Shown: positions 1-10,600, numbered from the stretch's first letter. The stretch: DNA of 64,000 nt from JAPEKQ01 sp964516845 (GCA_964516845.1 CAZEXP010000005.1:1-64000), one strand, 5' to 3'. Notes: generated from the sequence alone by a model not told the origin. Program-made: numbers and translations.

Positions 1-215
1 TGTACCAGTTGTCGTGCCAACGGCATTGCTGGGTAGCTATGTTCGGAAAGGATAAACGCTGAAAGCATCTAAGCGTGAAGCCTCCTCCAAGACTAGGTAT
101 CCCGTGGGCTATGCCCCCTAAAGGCTCGTTGAAGATTACAACGTTGATAGGCCGGAGGTGTAAGTGCAGTAATGCATTCAGCCGACCGGTACTAATAAGC
201 CGTGAGACTTGACCT
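1..215 (+). rRNA. rrl: 23S ribosomal RNA, 3' end (partial)
   Basis: The first ~215 bases are the conserved 3' end of bacterial 23S rRNA. They include the aagcatctaagcgtgaagcc block and the terminal gccgaccggtactaataagc and cgtgagacttgacc segments, which match domain VI of other bacteria. The 5' part lies outside the window. The exact 3' end is estimated from where similarity to the E. coli end stops. Confidence 0.95.
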
Positions 216-406
216 TATTAAGCAAACAACGGTGTTTCGGAGTGCCCGATCCTATTGAATTGTCGCGTGAATGCGCACCTGGCGTACTAGTCGGCGATGC
301 GATCGCGAATGACTGATTGAGGAAGGTTCGCGCCTCTCCTCATGCCGGGTGCCACTTTCGCGCCGCTGCAGAGCGGCCAGCCGCTTTGATGAGCGACTCA
401 GAATTG

Positions 407-524
407 TTTCGGTGGCAATGGCGGAGGGGTCACACCTGTTACCATTTCGAACACAGTAGTTAAGCCCTCCAGCGCCGATGGTACTGCTCGGGCGACCTTG
501 CGGGAGAGTAGGACGCCGCCGGAA
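407..524 (+). rRNA. rrf: 5S ribosomal RNA
   Basis: A 118-base 5S rRNA. The ends pair as helix I (tttcggtggc at 407-416 with gccgccggaa at 515-524, allowing two G-U pairs). The interior has the typical signatures cacacctgttaccatttcgaacac, gttaagccctccagcgccgatggtact and gcgggagagtaggacgccgcc. It lies ~190 bases after 23S. I see no tRNA in the 216-406 spacer. Confidence 0.95.
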
Positions 525-531
525 CGTACGG

Positions 532-566
532 ACCCCCTTCGCCGAAAGGCGAGGGGGGTTCTCTTT
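532..566 (+). terminator. Rho-independent terminator of the rRNA operon
   Basis: A perfect 12-bp stem (532-543 with 548-559) capped by a GAAA loop is followed by a T-rich tract (ttctcttt). It lies 7 bases past the end of 5S rRNA, so it ends the rrn transcript. Confidence 0.9.
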
Positions 567-632
567 GTGCCCCCGGTACATGGACGAGGGACCTGATGGT
601 GAAGGTGGTTCGCGGCGTCGATCGAACCGTCT

Positions 633-661
633 TTGGTCCGCGCGCCTTCGTGTGTCATAAT
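633..661 (+). promoter_or_regulatory. Candidate sigma70 promoter for the lipoprotein-dnaE pair
   Basis: TTGGTC at 633-638, a 17-base spacer, then CATAAT at 656-661. The -10 box is a 5/6 match and the -35 is weak (3/6). It lies just upstream of the Shine-Dalgarno of the gene at 684, after the rRNA terminator, where a new promoter is needed. Confidence 0.5.
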
Positions 662-683
662 GCAGACACGAGGAGGGACTTCC

Positions 684-1352
684 ATGATCAGAATGCTGAT
701 TGTCTTTACGCTTCTCGCGGCCTCCATCCTGGCTGGCTGCGGTTCCACAGGCTACGTTCCACACGATAGCTCCATCGCAGGGCCGACGCTTCCGGGCTGG
801 GTACTGGTCGTTCCCGTCGAGGAGGACGGCCTCAGCGTATTCGTAGGCGGGTGCACGATGGCGCTCTCCGCGGCGGAGGGCATCGAGGCCGCACGGACCG
901 AGGCGCGTCTGCAGATCACCTCGGCGGCCAGAAGCCTGTTCACGGATATCTTCACGGGCGCACCCCGCACCAGCGGGATCACCACGACCTCGATTGACCG
1001 GCTGGATTTCCGAGAGATGGGACTCGAGCTCTACGCCGATGCAATGGAGCGGCTGGTCTCGCTCGACAGGGTATACGTCCGGTCGTGTGCGACGGGAGAG
1101 GTCTGGGAGTCCTCGGGGATGCCTGATGTGGAGGCGATCGACGGGGCGGTCTGCTTTGTATTCGCCCGCGTCACGCTCGATGCGGACGCCTGGGAGCGCA
1201 ATCTCTCAGAGACGCTGCGCGAGATGCGGCGCAGCTTCCAGTCATCGGGGCGTGAGAACCTGGTCGGTCTCGCTGACTGGACCGATGCCCATCTTGCCGA
1301 GCTGCTCGCCGGCGACGACGCCCCCGCTGAAGGGGCAGATGCAAGGAACTGA
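684..1352 (+). CDS. Putative lipoprotein (LPP20-like)
   Basis: 222-residue protein. The start at 684 follows AGGAGG (about 671-676) and begins a lipoprotein signal peptide with lipobox LAGC near residue 18, so the mature protein should be lipid-anchored. The first conserved-looking part is an Ala-rich stretch with a regular AARTEAR pattern, like the LPP20 family of envelope lipoproteins, where repeated alanines precede a small alpha/beta fold. No catalytic motif is visible. Its stop codon overlaps the dnaE start (TGATG), so the two are translationally coupled. The lipoprotein assignment is firm; the LPP20 resemblance is from memory of the family pattern and is tentative. Confidence 0.75.
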   Translation: MIRMLIVFTLLAASILAGCGSTGYVPHDSSIAGPTLPGWVLVVPVEEDGLSVFVGGCTMALSAAEGIEAARTEARLQITSAARSLFTDIFTGAPRTSGITTTSIDRLDFREMGLELYADAMERLVSLDRVYVRSCATGEVWESSGMPDVEAIDGAVCFVFARVTLDADAWERNLSETLREMRRSFQSSGRENLVGLADWTDAHLAELLAGDDAPAEGADARN

Positions 1353-4300
1353 TGAAGCACGCTGACTTCGTACACATCCACAACCACACGGAATACAGCC
1401 TGCTCGACGGCGCGCTCAAGATCAAGGAGCTCGTCGGCAGGGCGCACGAGCTCCGGATGCCCGCGGTGGCGATCACCGATCACGGGGGGATGTTCGGTGC
1501 CATCGAGTTCTATGCCGAGGCCATGAAGAAGGGCGTCAAACCGATCATCGGCATGGAGGCATACGTCGATCGGCGCGGGCACACGCACCGGCCGGAGGGG
1601 CGGGTCCGCGAGAAGTACAACCACCTCGTCCTGCTGGCGCGGAACGAGACCGGATATCACAACCTCATGCAACTGTCGACAGCCGGCTATGTCGACGGGT
1701 TCTACTACAAGCCCCGTCTCGACCTGGAGCTTCTCCGGGAGCACAGCGACGGCCTGCTGGCGACGACCGCGTGTCTCGCCTCGGCGCCGGCGCAGCGCGT
1801 GCTCGCCGGCGACATGGACGGCGCACGTGAGGCCGTCATCGAGCTGCTGGAGGTCTTCGGTAGTGAGTACCTCTACCTCGAGGTCCACCGGCACGGCATG
1901 GACGAGGAGGAGCGCGTGATCGCCGGCTTCCGCGAGTTATCGCGGGAACTCGGCGTCCCGCTCGTCGCCGCGAACGACTGTCACTACCTCAATCGCGAGG
2001 ACGCGGCCGCTCACGACGTGCTGCTCTGCATCCAGACCGGGAAGGTCATTGACGAACCGAACCGGATGAGGATGCCGAACGACCAGTTCTACTTCAAGAC
2101 ACCCGACGAGATGCGCGAGCTGTTCGCGGACATTCCCGAGGCCTATGCGAACACGGTCGCCGTCGCCGAGAAGTGCAATCTGTCGCTCGACTTCGGCCGC
2201 GTCCACATGCCGAGATTCCCCATTCCGGAGGGTCACACGGACGCTGCGTCATACCTGGCGTCGCTGACGTGGGAGGGGATCAACGAGCGCTACGATGAGA
2301 TCACGCCCGAGGTCCGTGAGCGCGTCGACAAAGAACTCTCGATGATTGATGAGATGGGATTCTCCGGGTACTTCCTGATCGTTCACGACTTCATCCGTGA
2401 GGCGCGAGAGCGCGGGATCCCCGTGGGCCCCGGCCGTGGGTCGGCGGCGGCGAGCATCGTCAGCTACGGGCTGGGTATCACGGAACTCGAGCCCCTGGGG
2501 TTCGGGCTCATCTTCGAGCGGTTCCTCAATCCGGCGCGCAAGAGCATGCCGGACTTCGACATCGACTTCTGCTACGTACGGCGTGATGAGATCATCGACT
2601 ACGTCACCGAGAAGTACGGTCGCGACTCGGTCGCGCAGGTCATCACGTTCGGGACGATGCAGGCCCGGGCGGTGGTCCGTGATGTGGGACGCGTGCTCCA
2701 GTTCCCCTACGGAGACATCGATCGCATCGCCAAGATGATCCCGCGCGAACTCAACATCACGCTCGATGAAGCGCTGGAGCGCGTTCCCGAACTCAAGGCG
2801 CTCGCCGCCTCCGATGAGCTCCACTCGAAACTCATCAAGTACTCAAAAACGCTCGAGGGTCTGACCCGGCACGCGTCGACGCATGCGGCGGGCGTGATTA
2901 TCGCACCCGGGAAGATCACGGACTGGGCTCCGCTGTTCAAGACCAACAAGGACGACATCACGACCCAGTACGCGATGAAGGCGCTCGCGAAGATCGGACT
3001 GCTCAAGTTCGATTTCCTCGGTCTTCGCACGCTGACGGTCATCCACGACGCGATCGAGATGATCCGGGAGAATCACGGGGTGGAGCTGGTGCCTCAGGAT
3101 ATCCCGCTCGACGACGAGGGGACCTTCGAACTCCTCGGGACCGGGCATACGGTCGGCGTCTTCCAGCTTGAGTCGTCGGGGATGCGCGATCTCGTCAGGA
3201 AGATCCGGCCCGAGCGACTCGAGGACATCATTGCGACGAATGCCCTCTTCCGTCCGGGGCCGCTCCGCTCGGGGATGGTCGACGACTACGTCAAGCGGAA
3301 GCACGGCAAACAGAAGGTGCGATACCTGCACGACAAACTCAGGCCTGTGCTCGAGGAGACGCACGGCGTCATTGCGTACCAGGAGCAGGTCATGCAGGTC
3401 TCGAGCGCCCTCGCCGGGTTCACGATGGCGCAGGCGGACGTTCTCCTCAATGCGATGAGGAAGAAGGTCGTCGATGTCATGGCGCGGCAGCGTGAGGACT
3501 TCGTAGCGGGGGCATCCGGGCGCGGGGTCGAGAAGCGGACGGCCGAGGCCGTCTTCGACCAGATGGCGAACTTCGCCGAGTACGGGTTCAACAAGCCGCA
3601 CTCGGCCGCATACGCCGTCCTCGCCGTGCGGACCGCGTATCTGAAGGCGCACTACCCGGCCGAGTTCATGGCGGCGAACCTCACCAGCGAGATGGACAAC
3701 ACCGACCGCGTCGTCATTCTCATCAATGAGTGCAAGCGGATGGGGATCACCGTGCTCCCACCGAACGTCAACGAGGGGCATGTCGATTTCCGCGCGACGC
3801 CGAGGAATGACATCCAGTTTGGGCTCGGCGCGATCAAGAACGTCGGTCGCTCGGCCATCCAGTCGATCGTCGACGCGCGGCGCGAGCACGGTGACTTCGA
3901 CGACGTTTTCGACCTCGCCGCTCGCGTGGACCTGCGGCTCGTCAACAAGCGCGTGCTCGAGAGTCTCGCTTTCGCCGGCGCCCTCGACGGCCTCCACGGC
4001 CATCGTGCGCAGCTGGCCGCGGCCGCGCCGGCGGCCGTCGAGCTCGGGCAGAGGATGCAGCGCGAGCGTGACTCGGGGCAGACGTCTCTATTCGGCGGCG
4101 GGGGAGACGACGCTGTGGCTCAGCCGCGCAAGCTCCCGGAGGCGGAGCCGTGGCCGGACAGTGTGGCGCTCGCCAGAGAGAAGGACGTTCTCGGGTTCTA
4201 CGTGACCGGACACCCGCTTGCGACGTACGGGCGCGAACTCAATGCGTTCGCCACGGCGTCCATCGACGGCATCGGTGAGATGGAGCACAAGGAGCTGGTC

Positions 4301-4828
4301 CGGATGGGCGGGATCATCACCGAGATCAAGACGACCGAAGACCGCAAGGGCAAGCGGATGGCATTCGTGACGCTCGAGGATTTCACCGGAACGATCGAGG
4401 CCGTCGTCTTCTCGACGTGCTACGCGCAGTACCAGGGGGCGCTGCGGCGGGAGGCGGCCGTCATCGTGGACGGGCACATCTCCATGCGGCGCGAAGAGAT
4501 GCCCAAGATCATCGTGGATGCGGTCGTCCCGCTCTCGCAGGCGATGCAGAGGTTCGTCGAGCTCGTCCGGATCGAGCTCTCGACGGCCGGTCTTGACGAT
4601 GACCTGCTCGAAAGCCTCAAGTCCACGCTTCTCCGGCATCCCGGACGCTGTCCGGTCGAACTCATGCTCCGCTCGCGCGACGGCGAGGAGCGCACGGTCC
4701 GCGTCGGCTCGATCCGCGTCGAGCCCTCGCCGGTTCTCATCGATGAGTTGGAACCCCTGGTCGGCGAGGCCGCCATCCACCTCGTTGGGGCCGTCCAGCG
4801 CGAGAGAGTTCCTGAGCCGGCTTTCTGA
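1352..4828 (+). CDS. dnaE: DNA polymerase III subunit alpha
   Basis: Replicative polymerase catalytic subunit, 1158 residues, the usual length for DnaE. Domains in order: N-terminal PHP domain (motifs HIHNHTEYS and AITDHGG within the first 60 residues), palm/fingers with the catalytic PDFDIDF motif (D401 and D403, the same numbering as E. coli), the GPGRGSAAAS motif just before it, a helix-hairpin-helix region near residue 830-900, and a C-terminal OB fold (GGIITEIKTTEDRKGK). The PHP histidines and aspartate that E. coli DnaE has lost look intact. The start overlaps the preceding lipoprotein stop by one base. Function is certain by family. Confidence 0.98.
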   Translation: MKHADFVHIHNHTEYSLLDGALKIKELVGRAHELRMPAVAITDHGGMFGAIEFYAEAMKKGVKPIIGMEAYVDRRGHTHRPEGRVREKYNHLVLLARNETGYHNLMQLSTAGYVDGFYYKPRLDLELLREHSDGLLATTACLASAPAQRVLAGDMDGAREAVIELLEVFGSEYLYLEVHRHGMDEEERVIAGFRELSRELGVPLVAANDCHYLNREDAAAHDVLLCIQTGKVIDEPNRMRMPNDQFYFKTPDEMRELFADIPEAYANTVAVAEKCNLSLDFGRVHMPRFPIPEGHTDAASYLASLTWEGINERYDEITPEVRERVDKELSMIDEMGFSGYFLIVHDFIREARERGIPVGPGRGSAAASIVSYGLGITELEPLGFGLIFERFLNPARKSMPDFDIDFCYVRRDEIIDYVTEKYGRDSVAQVITFGTMQARAVVRDVGRVLQFPYGDIDRIAKMIPRELNITLDEALERVPELKALAASDELHSKLIKYSKTLEGLTRHASTHAAGVIIAPGKITDWAPLFKTNKDDITTQYAMKALAKIGLLKFDFLGLRTLTVIHDAIEMIRENHGVELVPQDIPLDDEGTFELLGTGHTVGVFQLESSGMRDLVRKIRPERLEDIIATNALFRPGPLRSGMVDDYVKRKHGKQKVRYLHDKLRPVLEETHGVIAYQEQVMQVSSALAGFTMAQADVLLNAMRKKVVDVMARQREDFVAGASGRGVEKRTAEAVFDQMANFAEYGFNKPHSAAYAVLAVRTAYLKAHYPAEFMAANLTSEMDNTDRVVILINECKRMGITVLPPNVNEGHVDFRATPRNDIQFGLGAIKNVGRSAIQSIVDARREHGDFDDVFDLAARVDLRLVNKRVLESLAFAGALDGLHGHRAQLAAAAPAAVELGQRMQRERDSGQTSLFGGGGDDAVAQPRKLPEAEPWPDSVALAREKDVLGFYVTGHPLATYGRELNAFATASIDGIGEMEHKELVRMGGIITEIKTTEDRKGKRMAFVTLEDFTGTIEAVVFSTCYAQYQGALRREAAVIVDGHISMRREEMPKIIVDAVVPLSQAMQRFVELVRIELSTAGLDDDLLESLKSTLLRHPGRCPVELMLRSRDGEERTVRVGSIRVEPSPVLIDELEPLVGEAAIHLVGAVQRERVPEPAF

Positions 4829-4857
4829 TTGACACCCCTCTGGGCCATTGCTATATT
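4829..4857 (+). promoter_or_regulatory. Near-consensus sigma70 promoter
   Basis: TTGACA (4829-4834), 17-base spacer, TATATT (4852-4857). The -35 box begins in the base after the dnaE stop codon. It should drive the outer-membrane protein gene at 4900 and possibly accA and beyond. Confidence 0.8.
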
Positions 4858-4899
4858 CGCCCCAAATGACGATGTTTCGCGCAGTTGGAGGGCCGTTTG

Positions 4900-5643
4900 A
4901 TGCTGAGGATCTGGGCTGCCACGGCTCTCTCAGTCCTATTGTTGGCCGCTCCGTCGACGGGTTGGGCGCAGTCGGACTACCCGGTCCGGCTGGTTGATTT
5001 TCCGACCGCCTACGGAATGCCGCGTGGCGTGTATTCGCTGGGCATTCGGGTCGTGCCCGCGGGCGGCGTCGTCGTCGGGCTGGGAGTGGGCATCAACGAT
5101 TATCTCCTCGTGGGGATCTCCTACGGCGCCGGCAATGTTGTGGGGAGCGGCGAACCCGTCTGGGATGACCGCGTCGAGTTCGACGTGAAGCTGCGCTTCG
5201 CCGAAGAAGCGACCGCGATCCCGGAGATGGCCGTAGGCTTCGATTCTCGAGGGTACGGGCGCCAGCTCGAGAACGGGGAGTACGAGAAGTCCTCTCCCGG
5301 GTTCTACATCACGGCGGCCAAGACCGCGCCCTTTTCTGAGTACTACACGCTTCACGCCGGGCTTTCCAGGACGCTCGACCGGGACCGGGCCAAGCCCGAC
5401 ATCATCGTCGGTGCGACCGCCCGGTTGTCTCAGGAATTCACGACCATTCTCGAATACGCGTGGGGGCTCCAGAGGGATTCAGATGAACCGGAGGGCTCAA
5501 GCGGATATCTGAACCTCGGGCTCCGGTGGGTATTTGCGGATCAGATCGAGATCGATCTCTACTTCCGGAACCTCGTCGGGCCGAGCGGGTCTCCGGAACT
5601 GAACAGCAGGGCCATCGGCTTCGTCTTCTATGACAGCTTCTAG
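4900..5643 (+). CDS. Outer-membrane beta-barrel protein of unknown function
   Basis: 247 residues. ATG at 4900 has GGAGG about 10 bases upstream and starts a Sec signal peptide ending near GWAQ. The mature part alternates short amphipathic strands and tight turns, with motifs such as PTAYGMPRGVYSLGIR and VGINDYLLVGISYG. This pattern is typical of YjbH-like or related small barrels found in FCB candidate phyla. The C-terminus ends in an aromatic residue (VFYDSF), as outer-membrane strands recognised by BamA usually do. It has its own strong promoter and is separated from accA by only 45 bases. No specific function can be assigned. Confidence 0.75.
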   Translation: MLRIWAATALSVLLLAAPSTGWAQSDYPVRLVDFPTAYGMPRGVYSLGIRVVPAGGVVVGLGVGINDYLLVGISYGAGNVVGSGEPVWDDRVEFDVKLRFAEEATAIPEMAVGFDSRGYGRQLENGEYEKSSPGFYITAAKTAPFSEYYTLHAGLSRTLDRDRAKPDIIVGATARLSQEFTTILEYAWGLQRDSDEPEGSSGYLNLGLRWVFADQIEIDLYFRNLVGPSGSPELNSRAIGFVFYDSF

Positions 5644-5688
5644 CGCGCGCGGCGGGCGAGGCTTCGAGGACGCTTGAGGGGGTGCACC

Positions 5689-6645
5689 ATGGTGGGTTGG
5701 CTGGAATTCGAGAAGCCGCTCGTCCAGTTGGAGCAGAGAATCGATGAGCTGCGCAGTTTCGCCGACAGTCAGAACATCGATGTCGCGCGCGAACTCGGTC
5801 GGCTCGAGAGCAAGGCCGAGGGCCTCCGTCAGGAGATCTACGGCAAGCTCTCGCGGTGGCAGATCACGCAGATCGCCAGACATCCGAAGCGCCCGTATAC
5901 GCTCGACTACATCAAGCACCTGGGCATCGATTTCATGGAGCTTCACGGAGACCGTCGATACGGTGACGACGCGGCGATCGTTGGCGGCGTCGGGTCCTGG
6001 GCCGGGCGCAAGGTCGTCGTCATCGGCCACCAGAAGGGGCGCGACACCAAGGAGAACATCCAGCGGAACTTCGGCATGGCACAGCCGGAGGGGTATCGCA
6101 AGGCGCTTCGACTCATGCACCTCGCCGCGAGGTTCAACCGTCCGATCATTACGTTCATCGATACGCCCGGCGCGTACCCAGGCATTGGTGCCGAGGAGCG
6201 TGGACAGGCGGAAGCGATCGCGCTCAATCTGCTCGAGATGGCGCGTCTGCCGGTGCCGATCGTTGTCGCCGTCATCGGTGAGGGTGGGAGCGGTGGGGCT
6301 CTCGGCATCGCCGTTGGTGACCGCATTCTTATGATGCAGTACTCGATCTACTCGGTCATCTCCCCGGAAGGCTGCGCCTCGATCCTCTACCGCGACGCGG
6401 CCAAGGCTCCGCAGGCAGCGGAGGCGATGAAGGTCACGGCGCCCGATCTGATGGAACTCGGTGTGATCGACGAGATCGTGACCGAGCCGATCGGCGGAGC
6501 GCACCGTGACGCCGCTCGGGCGGCGAAGACGCTCGAGGAGGCGATCTCTCGTCACCTCTCGGAGCTCGAGGCGATCCCGGCCTCCGAACTCGTGGAGCGT
6601 CGTCTCGAGAAGTTCATGGCGATGGGCAAGTACCGGGAAATCTAG
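5689..6645 (+). CDS. accA: Acetyl-CoA carboxylase carboxyltransferase subunit alpha
   Basis: 318 residues, the same length as E. coli AccA (319). With AccD it transfers CO2 from carboxybiotin to acetyl-CoA to make malonyl-CoA for fatty acid synthesis. Visible family signatures include LEFEKPLVQLEQRIDEL at the N-terminus, HGDRRYGDDAAIVGG, a ClpP/crotonase-like core with DTPGAYPGIGAEERGQ, and GEGGSGGALGIAVGD forming the oxyanion/CoA pocket. The ATG at 5689 matches the family start; the GTG-like upstream extension is not conserved. No accD, accB or accC is present in the window. It is followed after 11 bases by the EIIA gene, probably in the same transcript. Confidence 0.97.
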   Translation: MVGWLEFEKPLVQLEQRIDELRSFADSQNIDVARELGRLESKAEGLRQEIYGKLSRWQITQIARHPKRPYTLDYIKHLGIDFMELHGDRRYGDDAAIVGGVGSWAGRKVVVIGHQKGRDTKENIQRNFGMAQPEGYRKALRLMHLAARFNRPIITFIDTPGAYPGIGAEERGQAEAIALNLLEMARLPVPIVVAVIGEGGSGGALGIAVGDRILMMQYSIYSVISPEGCASILYRDAAKAPQAAEAMKVTAPDLMELGVIDEIVTEPIGGAHRDAARAAKTLEEAISRHLSELEAIPASELVERRLEKFMAMGKYREI

Positions 6646-6656
6646 GAGCACCTGAC

Positions 6657-7115
6657 ATGAAGCTGAGTTCGTTCACCGACAAGCGCTACGTCGACCTCGA
6701 TCTGGAGGCCGGGAGCAAGCAGGAAGTCCTCGCGTCGATGTCGAGACTCCTCGCCGCGTCGCCGAAGGTCACGAGCGGAGAGACCCTGTTGCGCGACGTG
6801 CTCGACCGCGAGGAACTCGTGACGACGGGCGTCGGATACGGCGTGGCGTTCCCGCACGCCAAGAGCAAGGCCGTGAAGGACGTGACGTTCGCGTTTGCCA
6901 GGACCCGCGGCGATGTCGACTTCGGCGCTCTCGACGGGGCTCCCGTCAGGCTCGTCTTTCTCATCGGCGCGCCGAAGGAACAGGAGCCATCGAGAGTCTA
7001 TCTGAATCTCATGGCGCGGCTGTCGTTTCTGATGAAGGACGAGGCGAACCGGACCGCGCTGCTCGAGGCTTCCTCGGTGGCGGACGTGCTGCGGATCTTC
7101 GATTCGATCAAGTAG
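6657..7115 (+). CDS. PTS EIIA-type (PtsN-like) regulatory protein
   Basis: 152 residues, one EIIA domain of the fructose/mannitol/nitrogen type. The phospho-acceptor histidine is H67 in the motif VAFPHAKS, and the family pattern LLRDVLDREELVTTGVG precedes it. No EIIB or EIIC is nearby, which fits a regulatory EIIA-Ntr rather than a sugar permease component. Start ATG at 6657 lies 11 bases after accA. It is followed by a CBS-domain protein, a pairing suggesting a nutrient or energy sensing role (inference). Confidence 0.85.
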   Translation: MKLSSFTDKRYVDLDLEAGSKQEVLASMSRLLAASPKVTSGETLLRDVLDREELVTTGVGYGVAFPHAKSKAVKDVTFAFARTRGDVDFGALDGAPVRLVFLIGAPKEQEPSRVYLNLMARLSFLMKDEANRTALLEASSVADVLRIFDSIK

Positions 7116-7144
7116 GGGCGGTTCAGGCGGAGGGCATCCCCAGA

Positions 7145-7612
7145 GTGAAGGCGCGCAACTACATGACCCGCGACGTTGTGACGGTCGGTCGTTCGACGAA
7201 CATCGCCGAGATCGCGCGGCTCCTGCGGACGCACAACATCACAGGCGTGCCCGTCGTGGACGATGACGGACACCTTCTCGGCGTGGTGACGCATGAGGAA
7301 CTCATCAACATATTTCTGCCGCACTACCTGTCGATGTTCGATGATCTGGCGTTCCTCGACGACCTCAGCGCCATCGAGGCGCAGACGATGTCGGAGATCG
7401 AGCCGTCGCTCTTTCTCGCCGAGGATATCATGCATGTCGATCCGCATACCGTGGGCCCCGACACTTCGATGATGAAGGTGGCAGCCGTTATGTTGAACAA
7501 CAAGCACGTGCTCCTGCCCGTGGTCGATGATGACAACCGTGTTGTGGGCGTCATCAACAGGAGCGCAGTGAGTTCCGCCTTCACGGGCGCCGCATCAGAG
7601 GAGGGGCGATGA
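7145..7612 (+). CDS. CBS-domain pair protein
   Basis: 155 residues starting at GTG 7145 (MKARNYMTRDVVTV). Two CBS motifs cover nearly the whole protein: one from residue ~5 to 60 (NITGVPVVDDDGHLLGVVTHEEL) and one from ~95 to 150 (KHVLLPVVDDDNRVVGVINRSA). CBS pairs usually bind adenine nucleotides and regulate partner proteins; no effector domain is attached. An insert of ~35 residues between the repeats is rich in acidic and hydrophobic residues. The stop overlaps the next start by four bases (ATGA). Confidence 0.85.
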   Translation: MKARNYMTRDVVTVGRSTNIAEIARLLRTHNITGVPVVDDDGHLLGVVTHEELINIFLPHYLSMFDDLAFLDDLSAIEAQTMSEIEPSLFLAEDIMHVDPHTVGPDTSMMKVAAVMLNNKHVLLPVVDDDNRVVGVINRSAVSSAFTGAASEEGR

Positions 7613-10600
7613 CCGACGCGCTGAGACGTATTCTTCTGTCTGCCCGCCGCGTCGTTGCGCCTGCGGCCTTGATCCCGCTGGCGTTCCTTGTCTCCGCGCC
7701 CGCGTCTGCTCCCGCATCTGCGGCCGCGTCAGCGCTCTCGCCTGAACTCCTGTCGTCCGATGAGGGCGGCATCTATCTTCGGCTTGCCGTCGGTGACCCG
7801 ACCATATCGACATTCATCGTCGATGGTGTCGAGTACTCGATCGTCACGCTTCCCGGGGCGAGTTCGACAGGCGAGCCCGGGATGCCTGAACTTCCTTGCG
7901 TGCGCGCCGTCCTGGGCGTGCCTGAGTGCGACGCTGTCGATCTCGAGGTCACACCCGGAGTCACGCGCCGGACGGGCGGCATCCGCGTGCTTCCCGCTCC
8001 CGGCATCTTCGACGCCGGCGAGGGGGAGCTCTCCCGCTACCCGCGGGTCGAATCAGACTCGTACGCGTCATCCGGGATCTGGCCCGAGCGGCCCGCGCGT
8101 GTGACCGCTCCGCGGTGGCTGGGGCCGCAGCGCACGGTCACCGTCGAGCTGTACCCGTGCCGCTTCGAGCCTTCGACCGGCGAACTCCTTGTTCACGAGA
8201 CGCTCGATGTTGTGCTGCGATTCCGTGGGCTCAGGTCCACGCGTGGCGAGGACGGCTCGCCCGCTCGCCTGCGCCCGAGCCAGAAGCGCCTGCTCGACAC
8301 AACGCTCCTCAATGCGGAGGGCGCACGATCGTGGCTGCGCACCGGGCCGCTGAGCAACCGGCGGCGTCCGGACGACTACTACTCGACGTCGGAGAACTGG
8401 ATTCGCCTGCGCGTCACCGACCGCGGTTTCCACCGCGTCGGGTACAGCGACATCGATGGCGTGGGTGTCACCGCTTCGATCATCGACCCGGCGACCTTCC
8501 GTGTCTTCACGGGTGGCGGCCTGCTTCTTCCCGAGGCGTTCGATGCTCCGCGCCCCGACTGGATGCAGGAGTGCACCATCATCGTCGATGATGGCGGCGA
8601 CGGGAGCTTCGACGCCGGTGACGGCGTCGTGTTCTACGCTCTCGCGGAGGACGGCTGGGCGGACGAGTACGGCATCGTCGATCCCGACGAGCCTCACACC
8701 GAGCATCACTTCGCGAGTGAGAACATCTACTGGTTGACCTGGGAGGATGAAGGTACATCGTCCGGATTCTCCTCGGCGCCGCTGAGGATGGCCCAGGACG
8801 ATCTTCAGAATTCTCCGACGCCCATCTCCGTGGACGACCACTTCGCGCGCGCCCATTTTGAGCGGAACATCGTGATCAAGGAGGGGCGCGCCGATAACTG
8901 GTACTGGCACGACATGGGGCAGAGCGAGGACTGGCGGTACTTCCATGAGCAGCTCGAGGGGGTCGTGACGGACTCACTGGGCGCGCTCCGCGCGCACATC
9001 GACGGGAACTCATCGACAGGCGGCGTCTACCCCGATCATCATGTCCGCTTCCTGCTTAACGACGCGCTTGCCTACGACGCCGAGTGGGACGCGTACCAGC
9101 CGCTGTACTTCGAATCGAGCGGCCTGTCGATCAACGAGGGCTACAACACGTTCGCGGTCAACATCCCGCACGACGTTCCCGGAGTCGATGACGAGGCGAT
9201 CCTCATCGACTGGTTCGAGATTCTGTACTGGCAAACGCTTGCGCCCGCGGACGATCAGATCGTCTTCGGGAGTTCGGGCAGGACGGGCGTGCTGGAGTTC
9301 TCGGTCGACGGGTTCTCCACGTCCGACGTCACGGCCTTCAAGGTCGTTGACCAGTACACGGTTCTGACCGTCCCCGGCGTGTCGTCACGGCAGGGAGGGG
9401 ACCGTGCGGTCACCGTGACGTTTCAGGACGATGTGGCGGACACCGCTTCATACGGGGTCGTCAGCGGAGACGGCTATCTGACGCCGGTCATCGAACTCGA
9501 CACATTCGTCGACCTGAGGACTCCGACGGACGACGACTACATCATCATCGCCCATGACGATCTCTACGATCAGGCGCTGCGGTTGAAGGCGCACCGGGAG
9601 AGCAACGCGGGCGGCGGCTTCGACGTGCGCCTCGTGCGCGTCTCGGATGTGTATGACGAGTTCTCGTGGGGTCTCGTCGACGCGACGGCCATCCGCGACT
9701 ACCTCAAGTTCACGTGGGAGACCGCGGCGAATCCGCCGACCCACGTCGTGCTCGTCGGAGACGGTACGGTGGATCCGCGGCAGTACTCGGCATCGAGTCT
9801 GAGGACGTACATCCCCGTGCACTATACGCACATCGGCGGGAATTCGGCTTCGCCGTCCTACTGGCCGACCGAGTTCTGGTACACGGGATTCGACGCGATC
9901 TACGAATACATTCCCGGCATGGCGCTCGGTCGTCTGACGGCCAACTCCGTCAACGAACTCTCCACGATGCTCGACAAGATCATTGACTATGACACGGACC
10001 ACGGGGCCGCGCTCTGGCGGAACACCGCGATCCTCGCGGGTGACGACGAGTACACCTACGACAACGATACCGAGTACTTCCACGCGGAACAGACCGAGAG
10101 GCTCTCGGATGAGATCCTGCCGTTCGCGATCGACCGTGAGAAGCTCTTCCTCATGGAGTACGAGAAGGTCGGGCAGTTCAAGCCGGCCGCGCGCGCGGCG
10201 TTCCTCGATCTCTGGAACAAGGGTGCCGTCCTCGTGAACTACACCGGGCATGGCAGCGAGATCGTCATGGCACATGAGTCGCTCTTCTACTTCGATGATG
10301 TCACCCTCCTTACGAACAGGCCGGGGCTGCCGCTGTTCTTCGCCGCGTCGTGCCGACTGAATAAGTTCGATAGAATGACCGTCGATTCACTGGGTGAGGC
10401 GCTCGCCAAGTCGGCCAACGGCGGGTCGATCGTTTCCATCGGAAGCACGAGGGATTCGGGGGCGTCCCAGAACGCTGCATTCAACAGGGACATCCTCGGC
10501 GCCATGTTCGGCAATCAGCAGGCTGATCCGGCTGCGGTACTCGATGTCGGGCTGGCCGTTCAGGCGGGCGTTGCGCTGTCCGGCAGCTATTCCGCGTGGC

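Noticed and set aside
216..406. tRNA gene in the 23S-5S spacer
   Set aside because: No cloverleaf or T-loop (GTTCGANTC) pattern can be found in this spacer.
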